This document shows positions 17,995 through 25,577 of a stretch of 64,000 bases of DNA, piece after piece. The position numbers and the translations under genes are program-made. Each line of letters starts with the position of its first letter. Position 1 is the stretch's first letter. The notes beneath the pieces are model-generated. The model worked only from the letters and a program-made list of their open reading frames with translations, had not been told where the DNA came from and ran no database searches. The DNA is from Prevotella histicola JCM 15637 = DNF00424 (GTDB lineage: Bacteria; Bacteroidota; Bacteroidia; Bacteroidales; Bacteroidaceae). Where the stretch lies: assembly GCF_000613925.1 (NCBI RefSeq), contig NZ_BAJX01000001.1, forward strand, positions 124,001-188,000. Direction: 5' to 3'.

Positions 17995-19188
17995 TTAAAT
18001 CCTGATGGAAGAAATGTAATTTTTAGGATCAGTTCCTTGTGGATAGAGGTCTGATAAGACCTCCAAACATTCCTCAGGATTTCGTTCTATAGCAATTAAA
18101 AGATACTTTTTAAATTCTTTCTTCTTTTTAAGTTCATAACAACAGCGAGCTAAATAAGCATATCCTATATCCCAGTCCGCACTTGTATCAGATAGTAAAT
18201 TGCTAAAGATCCGGTAGGCGTATTCCACATATCCATTATCAAATGCAGAAATTCCTATATGAATAAGTGTGAGAGGCTTATCTTTTGACTCAGCTAAAGC
18301 TTTCTTATAGTGCTCCTGAGCTTCTAATGCTTTCCCTTTCATTAGATAGATATGTCCAATAGTAACATCAATTATGCTAACATCTGCATAATGACATAGT
18401 TTCTTATAACGTTCATAATACTTAAGCGCTTCATCGTAATTACCAAGTGTAAAAAGCCCGTTTGCCTTGTTTAAGACTGCTTCCTCATCATTTGGATTGA
18501 TAGCTATTGAGTACTCACTGGATATAATGGAATCTTGGATGTCATTACGGAGGAATTGACTTTGTGCCAGCTGATTCCAATATGGACCAAAGTATGGATC
18601 TGCATCAAGTAATTCATTGAGGATAGTTTCACTCTCAACATAATTACCATGACTTTTCAAAATCTGTGCTTTTAGCTCCTTATAGTCTTTATCTTCAGTC
18701 TTAGTAGATTGATTTAACCATTTCTCAGCATATATGATTTCCTCATAATCGGAGAATAATGCTGCAACATCAAGGATAAATTCTTCCTGGGCTTCAGAAT
18801 CGATTATTTCATCATAACAAGCTTGAAGATATTTATCAGCATCATCTGGTCTACTAGAAGCGATCATAATCTCCGCTTTTAGATATAAGAAATCTACGTC
18901 ATTCTTATCTATAATTGACTCTGCAATTTCATCTGCCTTTTGAGGATTATTATCTACAAGTAAAGCCATTCTAGCCTTAAAAGCCAATGGAGATACTGCA
19001 GACGGATACATTCTTGTCGCATAGTCAGCCACTTCTAAAGCTTTTTCCTCCTCCCCCAGCATGTGGAAATACTCAGCAACATCAGTGAGATCCTCTGCAC
19101 AAGGAATCTCGCTGATGTTGTTTTCTTGCAGTTCTTCGTATTTGCGAAGTAGCTGCTTGAACTTCTCACTATGATAATATATATCCAA
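17995..19188 (-). CDS. Tetratricopeptide repeat protein
   Basis: A 397-residue cytosolic protein without a signal peptide, made largely of TPR-type helical pairs. Examples are YFHMLGEEEKALEVADYATRMYP, DDEEAVLNKANGLFTLGNYD, and GHIYLMKGKALEAQEHYKKAL. It is acidic overall. Such proteins act as scaffolds; no partner is apparent. It lies 12 bases downstream of glnS on the same strand, so it was probably co-transcribed with the tRNA ligase. Confidence 0.88.
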   Translation of the reverse strand: MDIYYHSEKFKQLLRKYEELQENNISEIPCAEDLTDVAEYFHMLGEEEKALEVADYATRMYPSAVSPLAFKARMALLVDNNPQKADEIAESIIDKNDVDFLYLKAEIMIASSRPDDADKYLQACYDEIIDSEAQEEFILDVAALFSDYEEIIYAEKWLNQSTKTEDKDYKELKAQILKSHGNYVESETILNELLDADPYFGPYWNQLAQSQFLRNDIQDSIISSEYSIAINPNDEEAVLNKANGLFTLGNYDEALKYYERYKKLCHYADVSIIDVTIGHIYLMKGKALEAQEHYKKALAESKDKPLTLIHIGISAFDNGYVEYAYRIFSNLLSDTSADWDIGYAYLARCCYELKKKKEFKKYLLIAIERNPEECLEVLSDLYPQGTDPKNYISSIRI

Positions 19189-19200
19189 TATAATCCGTAT

Positions 19201-20919
19201 TTACGCCTTAATTTTTTTTGCCCAAGTATCCTTTAGGCCTACAGTCTTGTTGAAGACAAGATGATCTGCAGTCGTATCAGGGTCAAGTATGAAATATCCG
19301 GTACGCTGGAATTGTAGATAATCACCAGGTTGTTTCTCTGAAAGGAATTTTTCTACATAACAGTTCTTGTGTACTTTCATACTCTCAGGATTCAGTAATT
19401 CACGGAAGTCGCGTTCGTCTGCTGATGGATTTTCTACATTAAACAATCTATCATATTCACGAACTTCTGCCTTTATACTGTGATTAACACTAACCCAATG
19501 TAGTGTCCCTTTTACTTTACGGTCTGATCCTGGCATACCACTCTTGCTATCAGGATCATATTCTGCCTGTATCTCTATGATATTACCTTCATCATCCTTA
19601 GTACATCCGGTGCAGTTAACAATATATGCATTTTTTAATCTAACTTCTTTTCCTGGAGTCATTCGGAAGAATTTCTTAGGTGCATCCTCCATAAAATCAG
19701 CCCGTTCAATCCATAAATACTTTGAGAAAGTGATAGTATGTGAGCCATCAGCTTCGTTTTCAGGATTGTTAATAGCTTCCATCTCTTCAGTCTTATCTTC
19801 TGGATAGTTTGTGATGACAAGTTTAACAGGATCGAGAACAGCACTAACACGGGTTGCTTTTTTATTAAGATCTTCACGTACAGCAGCCTCCAATAGAGCA
19901 ACATCATTAAGTGCATCAAATTTTGTATAACCGATAGAATCAATAAAGTTGCGGATAGATTCAGGAGAATAACCACGGCGACGCATACCACAAAGAGTTG
20001 GCATACGTGGATCGTCCCATCCATTTACAAGGTGTTCGTCTACAAGTGTGTGCAGCTTACGTTTAGACATTACGGTATAAGTGAGATTCAAACGATTGAA
20101 TTCAATCTGTCGTGGGCGATTGTCACTTAGGTTGTCTGATGTACCATCAGATTCTTTAAGGAAGTCTATGAATTTATCATATAAAGGACGATGAGGTACA
20201 AATTCAAGTGTACAAATAGAATGTGTTACTCCTTCAAAGTAATCACTTTGTCCATGTGCAAAGTCGTACATTGGGTAGCAGTGCCACTTTGTTCCCGTGC
20301 GATGATGAGGAATCTGGATGATTCGATACATGATTGGATCACGGAAGTGCATGTTTGGATTTGACATGTCAAGCTTTGCACGCAGGACCATACTTCCTTC
20401 TACAGTCTCGGCTGTGTTCATATTCTCGAATAGTGTGAGGTTTTCTTCTATAGGGCGATCACGATAAGGTGAAGGAATACCAGCTGTTGTAGGTGTACCT
20501 TTTTGTTTTGCAATTTCTTCCGATGTCTGTTCATCAACATATGCTAACCCTTTCTTGATCATCCATATTGCGAATTCCCACAATTTTTCGAAATAGTCAC
20601 TAGCATAGTAGATGTTACCCCATTTGAATCCCAACCAACTAATATCATGTAGGATATTCTCAACATACTCTGTATTCTCCTTACTAGGATTCGTGTCATC
20701 AAAGCGTAGATTACATACGCCGTTATAATGTTCAGCGACACCAAAGTCCATGCAGATAGCTTTTGCATGACCAATATGAAGATAACCGTTAGGTTCTGGC
20801 GGGAAACGTGTTTGGATTCTTCCTCCATTTTTACCTTCCGCAAGGTCTTCTTCTACCAGTTGTTCTACGAAGCTCAAGCTGCGCTTTTCCTCATTGGTGT
20901 TATTCTCTATTGACGTCAT
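19201..20919 (-). CDS. glnS: Glutamine--tRNA ligase
   Basis: Class I aminoacyl-tRNA synthetase charging tRNA-Gln. The N-terminal catalytic domain has PPEPNGYLHIGHAKAIC (HIGH motif), and VMSKRKL represents KMSKS. The GlnRS-type anticodon-binding beta-barrels follow (LDPVKLVITNYP, then VKGTLHWVS). I chose ATG 20919 (MTSIENNTNEEK). The upstream in-frame ATG at 20946 overlaps a minus-strand -7 box (TATCTTTG, 20951-20944). Its 572 residues match the family. It probably leads the glnS-TPR-DedA-sigma transcript. Confidence 0.95.
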   Translation of the reverse strand: MTSIENNTNEEKRSLSFVEQLVEEDLAEGKNGGRIQTRFPPEPNGYLHIGHAKAICMDFGVAEHYNGVCNLRFDDTNPSKENTEYVENILHDISWLGFKWGNIYYASDYFEKLWEFAIWMIKKGLAYVDEQTSEEIAKQKGTPTTAGIPSPYRDRPIEENLTLFENMNTAETVEGSMVLRAKLDMSNPNMHFRDPIMYRIIQIPHHRTGTKWHCYPMYDFAHGQSDYFEGVTHSICTLEFVPHRPLYDKFIDFLKESDGTSDNLSDNRPRQIEFNRLNLTYTVMSKRKLHTLVDEHLVNGWDDPRMPTLCGMRRRGYSPESIRNFIDSIGYTKFDALNDVALLEAAVREDLNKKATRVSAVLDPVKLVITNYPEDKTEEMEAINNPENEADGSHTITFSKYLWIERADFMEDAPKKFFRMTPGKEVRLKNAYIVNCTGCTKDDEGNIIEIQAEYDPDSKSGMPGSDRKVKGTLHWVSVNHSIKAEVREYDRLFNVENPSADERDFRELLNPESMKVHKNCYVEKFLSEKQPGDYLQFQRTGYFILDPDTTADHLVFNKTVGLKDTWAKKIKA

Positions 20920-21393
20920 ATTATTTTGTTTGTTATTATGCTGCAAAGATACTTATTTTTTCTTGTTTATAGCAATCTTTAGAACATTATTACGTAACTC
21001 CTGACATGAATAACCTAGAATAGACTTTGTCGGTGACAGTTAATAAGTAGAAATTTATATGGCTTATAATAATTGTCAGGCTATGAAATATATAAGAGCC
21101 TTCTGAAGTAATATCCTGAGATTAAATTATATTAGAGTCGATAGTTCTATAAGTAAAAGCCAACTATACTTGTCCCATTTCAGCATAATTATTCATGCAG
21201 ATTAGAATGAAGCAAGACAGTTTAAATCCTCTCTAATTCCTTTTTCATCCTTTATAATCTGCAAACTTTAGACTGAGAAAATAGTTGGGAGTACTCAATT
21301 TACATTGTTACCAAGTATAAATTTGGAGATGATAAGTTAGGAATGATGTCATGTTTTTTCACAATTGGTTTTTAGATGATGCTTTTTTGAATA

Positions 21394-21483
21394 GTAAAAG
21401 GGCATATATTGCACAGTAAAAGATGCCCTTTTACATGGTAAAAGGTGCCCTTTTGCATCATAAAAGAGCATCTTTTGCCATGC
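21394..21483. repeat. 22-bp periodic repeat ladder (AAAAG/CTTTT type), four units
   Basis: AAAAG begins at 21396, 21418, 21440 and 21462, an exact 22-base step. The second unit contains GTAAAAGATGCCCTTTTAC, a perfect 7-base-arm palindrome around a five-base centre. The third is GTAAAAGGTGCCCTTTTGC. Neighbouring units can also pair with each other into longer hairpins. The ladder sits in the 1.1-kb non-coding stretch between glnS and the candidate small RNA; I see nothing else convincing in 20952-22004. Confidence 0.88.
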
Positions 21484-22004
21484 TGTTTGTAATCACTTGA
21501 TAATCTTTATTTTACAGAGTCATTTTCAATACGTTTATATGTGCTATTGGATAGTTGCTCGTTCTTTATTTGTAAATTATTACTCGTAAGTTTTACCTAC
21601 CATTCTTTGGACTGTAGCAAAGAATTATTTTGTCTAATATAGTACCTGCTATAATGGCCTTAAGCTGTTGCAAGTAATATTGATGAATCTTAAAACTATT
21701 TTGTTGAAGTTGTTAGATAGAAATGAACTTTTGCTCGTTCTTCATTCCTTTCGAGTATAATGAATTCGTAAGCTACTCACTAAATTAATGCGCTATAATG
21801 TATATCGTATGTGTGAAAATCCTCAGGTTTGGGAGTTTATGAGACGTTTTTGAGAATTATTTACCATGTTTCGGTTTTTACATGATATATATCAATTTAT
21901 CGGTGTTATTATTTATTCTATAGCTTTATTGGTAAATGAACAATTTGATATTGGACGAAAAAACAAAAAAAATGTTTTGTTGTGAAAAAAAAGTTTGATG
22001 AAAG

Positions 22005-22036
22005 CTTGCAAGGCAGAAATAAATATTTTATCTTTG
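22005..22036 (+). promoter_or_regulatory. Promoter of candidate small RNA
   Basis: TTG (22005-22007), 21 bases, then TATCTTTG (22029-22036), a good Bacteroidetes -7 box with a slightly long spacer. No start codon of a plausible gene follows before the hairpin at 22095. Confidence 0.6.
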
Positions 22037-22042
22037 CAATCG

Positions 22043-22135
22043 TTATCCTGAATACAATCTTTTTACCTTAAAGGACTAATACCTATTGAGATTGAATGCC
22101 TGTCGCTGTGAAGCGTCGGGCATTTCTTTTGTTTT
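22043..22135 (+). ncRNA. Candidate intergenic small RNA (about 93 nt)
   Basis: A promoter box ending at 22036 is followed about 60 bases later by a strong intrinsic terminator. AATGCC (22095-22100) pairs with GGCATT (22119-22124), extended by TG/CG and CGC/GCG around a TGTGAA loop, and ends TTCTTTTGTTTTT. The mtgA gene has its own promoter after the hairpin, so the first transcript should end as a short RNA rather than be an mtgA leader. The inner part contains ACCTTAAAGG. I do not recognise an Rfam family. The 5' end is inferred from promoter spacing. Confidence 0.55.
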
Positions 22136-22159
22136 TCAAGCAATATTTTATTAACTTTG
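22128..22159 (+). promoter_or_regulatory. Promoter for mtgA
   Basis: TTTG (22128-22131), 20 bases, TAACTTTG (22152-22159). It starts inside the T-tract of the preceding terminator and lies 74 bases before the chosen mtgA start. Confidence 0.65.
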
Positions 22160-22233
22160 CAAACGTTATGTTCAGAGCCTATGAGGCTAATATACAGACG
22201 ACGTGCAGATTATGTTTAGTATTATCAAACAAT

Positions 22234-22923
22234 ATGATTAAAAAGATACTTCGTATTTTTCGATGGGTTGTTGCATTGACCTTTATTTCAACAATATTGG
22301 CTGTTGTTGTTTATCGCTTTATCCCAGTTTATTTTACACCATTGATGATCTCTCGTTGTTTTGAACAAATAGGGAAGGGAGAACATATAAAACTGTACCA
22401 CAAGTGGATACCTTTGGATGAAATGCCAAAGTCAATGCCTGTAGCTGTTATGGCAAGTGAGGATCAGCGCTTCCTCATTCATCACGGATTTGACTATCAA
22501 GCAATAGAACAAGCAGCAGAAGATCATTTAAAAAGAGGGAAAAAACTTCGTGGCGGTTCTACAATCTCCCAGCAAACTGCAAAAAATGTATTTCTATGGC
22601 AGGGACGTTCATGGGTAAGAAAGGGACTTGAAACTTACTTTACCTTTCTTATAGAGCTGATGTGGAGTAAACAACGAATCATGGAGGTATATCTGAATTC
22701 TATTGAGATGGGGGATGGTATATATGGTGTTCAAGCCTGTGCGGAACAGAATTTTGGAATGGATGCACAACAACTTAGTCGTCGAGACTGTGCACTCATA
22801 GCAGCAACATTACCTAATCCACGCCGATTTTCCTCAAAAAATCCTGGCCCTTATATGAGGAAACGCATTGGTCAGATTGAACATCAAATGACGTTTATAC
22901 CAGCTTTCCCTGAAGAACATTAA
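22234..22923 (+). CDS. mtgA: Monofunctional biosynthetic peptidoglycan transglycosylase
   Basis: Polymerises lipid II into glycan strands at the outer face of the inner membrane. It has one N-terminal transmembrane helix (residues about 10-33) followed by a GT51 domain. The catalytic Glu is E76 in ASEDQRFLIHHGFD, and RGGSTISQQTAKNVFLW and KQRIMEVYLNSIEMGDGIYG are the other conserved boxes. The start at 22234 (MIKKILRIFRW) gives 229 residues, a normal size. A longer in-frame start at 22096 would run through a terminator and a promoter and was rejected. Confidence 0.93.
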   Translation: MIKKILRIFRWVVALTFISTILAVVVYRFIPVYFTPLMISRCFEQIGKGEHIKLYHKWIPLDEMPKSMPVAVMASEDQRFLIHHGFDYQAIEQAAEDHLKRGKKLRGGSTISQQTAKNVFLWQGRSWVRKGLETYFTFLIELMWSKQRIMEVYLNSIEMGDGIYGVQACAEQNFGMDAQQLSRRDCALIAATLPNPRRFSSKNPGPYMRKRIGQIEHQMTFIPAFPEEH

Positions 22924-22970
22924 TAGGACTTCCCTTCTATAGTAATATAAAAAGGATATTATCATCCAAC

Positions 22971-25538
22971 ATGAGTAGTTATATGACAGATCAAGAGAAA
23001 GAAAAAGAGATTCTTGCCGCATTAAATGATAGCCAGCGGGAAGCTGTAGAATATTGTACAGGACCTTCGTTAGTTGTTGCAGGTGCAGGATCAGGAAAGA
23101 CACGTGTACTAACATATAAAATAGCTTATCTACTCAATAAAGGTTTAAAACCTTGGAATATTCTTGCACTTACTTTTACCAATAAAGCAGCTCGCGAGAT
23201 GAAAGAGCGTATAGCTATGATAACGTCATCATCTGATGCAAGACGGTTGTATATGGGAACTTTCCACTCAATCTTTGCACGTATATTGCGCCGGGAAGGA
23301 GAGCTTATTGGTTTTGGTAGTAATTTTACTATTTATGATGAAGCCGATTCGCGCTCACTTTTAAAAAATATTATAAAAGTATTAGGGCTTGAGGAGAAGG
23401 TGTATAAACCAGCATCGGTTCACAACATAATCTCCATGGCAAAGAATCATCTTATTACTGCTTCTGAATATGCCGAAGATCGTTCTGCTATAGAACGTGA
23501 TAGGAGCATCAGAATGCCTGCTATTCATATGATTTATAAGGCCTATGAAGAGAGATGTCGCCAAGCAAATGCAATGGATTTTGATGATATTCTTCTTTAT
23601 ACCTACACCCTTTTCCGAGATCATAAAGAGGTGAAGGAGAAATATGCACAGTTGTTTGAGTATATTTTTGTAGATGAGTACCAGGATACAAACTATGCGC
23701 AGGTAAGTATTATTAGCCAGTTGGCAGAATTACATCACCGCATATGTGTTGTAGGAGATGATTATCAAAGTATTTATTCTTTTCGTGGTGCAAATATTGA
23801 TAATATTCTTGATTTTAAAAATAAGTTTGAGGATGCACGTACTTTTAAGTTAGAACGAAATTACCGATCAACACAATTAATAGTAGAAGCTGCTAATTCT
23901 CTGATGAAACATAATGAACGACAGATCCCAAAAGATGTGTACTCAAAAGAGGATGAAGGGGATAAGGTTCTTTATAAACCTTGCTACAGCGACAAAGAGG
24001 AGGCTATGGTTGTTGCAAAAGATATACTTCGCATTAAACGAAACGATAAATGTGACTTTTCAAGTTTTGCAATTTTGTATCGAACGAATGCACAGAGTCG
24101 CCCTTTTGAGGATGAGTTTCGTAAGCAGGGGATTCCATATAAGATAATAGGTGGATTATCGTTCTACCAGCGTAAAGAAATAAAAGATATCATAGCTTAC
24201 TTTAGATTGGTGTCAAACCCAAATGATGAAGAGGCTTTTCGTCGTATTATAAATTATCCTACGCGGGGTATTGGCAGTACTACTATACAAAAAATTATTG
24301 ATTGTGCACAAGAAAATAACGTTTCTTTATGGCAGATCATAATTAACCCTACGCAGTATGGTTTGAATGTTAATAAGGGTACGATGACAAAACTCTTTGA
24401 TTTCTGTTCTCTAATTACAGGTTTTATCAAGAAAGTCACAACGGTTGATGCTTTTCAATTAGGTCGGGAGATAATAGACTTAAGTGGGATGATGGCTGAG
24501 ATTCAAACCGGCAGTGATCCAGAAGATCTTGTACGTCGTGAAAATTTAGAAGAGTTCTTGTCGTCGATACAGGACTTCGTTGAAACAGGAAAGGAAGAAG
24601 GCAGAGAAGAAAATATCTTTTTAACAGACTACCTTCAGGAAGTTGTACTTTATACAGACGCAGATAAAGTAGATGATGATGTGCCCAAAGTTACATTGAT
24701 GACAATTCATGCAGCGAAAGGTCTGGAATTTCCTACAGTTTTTGTTGTAGGATTGGAAGAAAATATTTTTCCAAGTCCTATGTCTTCTGACTCTAAAAGG
24801 GGTATTGAAGAGGAGCGCCGACTTCTTTATGTTGCTATAACACGTGCTAAACGCCACTGTATTTTGACGAATGCAAAAAGCCGTTTTCGTTATGGTAGTA
24901 TGCAGTTTGATAATCCTAGCCGTTTTTTGAGAGATATAGATCCTTCTCTATTACTTTTAGATAAAGGATATATCAATAACTCGTCAACAGAGTTTAGTAA
25001 AGTCCCTTGGAGTAGAGACCGTGATGTTGATAATGATATTCAAAATACAACGAGTAGATGGAATGATTTATCTAACGATAATTTTCGAGATTATGAGCCA
25101 AATAAGGCTTATACAGGAAGTCATCTTTGGGGGCAGGAATATCGCAAAATGGGATCTCGGTGGCAAAATTCTAATCCTGTAGCAAGTCAATTCCGAGCAG
25201 ACCCGAAGCCAAAGATTACTGAGCGTAAACGTCCTGAATTCGCTATAGATCCTCTTTCTGAACGTACAAAACATAAACTTTTAACCGAAGGAGGTAACTT
25301 CAAACGGATTTCTTCTGCAATGACTAATGGGGGACGGGCATTTCCTACTAATTCTTCACCAACTAGTATTACTACAAATCTAAAAGTTGGAAATACGATA
25401 GAACATCAACGTTTCGGTATCGGAGAAGTCTTAGCTCTTGAAGGATCTGGGGAGAATGCAAAAGCAACAGTTGCATTTAGAAATGCTGGTCAAAAGCAAC
25501 TCTTATTAAAATTTGCGAAATTCAAAGTGATAGGGTGA
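22971..25538 (+). CDS. ATP-dependent DNA helicase, UvrD/PcrA type
   Basis: Superfamily 1A 3'-5' helicase of 855 residues, acting in repair and in clearing replication conflicts. Walker A is GAGSGKTR (residues 38-45). Motif Ia is ALTFTNKAAREMKERI. Motif II is YIFVDEYQDTN, motif III VVGDDYQSIYSFRGA, motif IV LERNYRS, and motifs V-VI include TIHAAKGLEFPTVFVVGLEEN and LLYVAITRAK. The C-terminal 60 residues (KVGNTIEHQRFGIGEVLALE) form the Tudor-like domain of PcrA that binds RNA polymerase. It is convergent with the AddB-like gene; their stops are 40 bases apart. Confidence 0.95.
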   Translation: MSSYMTDQEKEKEILAALNDSQREAVEYCTGPSLVVAGAGSGKTRVLTYKIAYLLNKGLKPWNILALTFTNKAAREMKERIAMITSSSDARRLYMGTFHSIFARILRREGELIGFGSNFTIYDEADSRSLLKNIIKVLGLEEKVYKPASVHNIISMAKNHLITASEYAEDRSAIERDRSIRMPAIHMIYKAYEERCRQANAMDFDDILLYTYTLFRDHKEVKEKYAQLFEYIFVDEYQDTNYAQVSIISQLAELHHRICVVGDDYQSIYSFRGANIDNILDFKNKFEDARTFKLERNYRSTQLIVEAANSLMKHNERQIPKDVYSKEDEGDKVLYKPCYSDKEEAMVVAKDILRIKRNDKCDFSSFAILYRTNAQSRPFEDEFRKQGIPYKIIGGLSFYQRKEIKDIIAYFRLVSNPNDEEAFRRIINYPTRGIGSTTIQKIIDCAQENNVSLWQIIINPTQYGLNVNKGTMTKLFDFCSLITGFIKKVTTVDAFQLGREIIDLSGMMAEIQTGSDPEDLVRRENLEEFLSSIQDFVETGKEEGREENIFLTDYLQEVVLYTDADKVDDDVPKVTLMTIHAAKGLEFPTVFVVGLEENIFPSPMSSDSKRGIEEERRLLYVAITRAKRHCILTNAKSRFRYGSMQFDNPSRFLRDIDPSLLLLDKGYINNSSTEFSKVPWSRDRDVDNDIQNTTSRWNDLSNDNFRDYEPNKAYTGSHLWGQEYRKMGSRWQNSNPVASQFRADPKPKITERKRPEFAIDPLSERTKHKLLTEGGNFKRISSAMTNGGRAFPTNSSPTSITTNLKVGNTIEHQRFGIGEVLALEGSGENAKATVAFRNAGQKQLLLKFAKFKVIG

Positions 25539-25577
25539 TATTATTGGTGTCATTGCAATTGCTTTAGTCTTTTATTA

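Noticed and set aside
20952..22004. tRNA or other known RNA gene in the long gap after glnS
   Set aside because: I found no cloverleaf with a TTC-loop and CCA-type acceptor, nor any rRNA-like sequence.
22096..22233. N-terminal extension of mtgA (start at 22096)
   Set aside because: It would run through an intrinsic terminator and the mtgA promoter, and the extra residues do not resemble the family.
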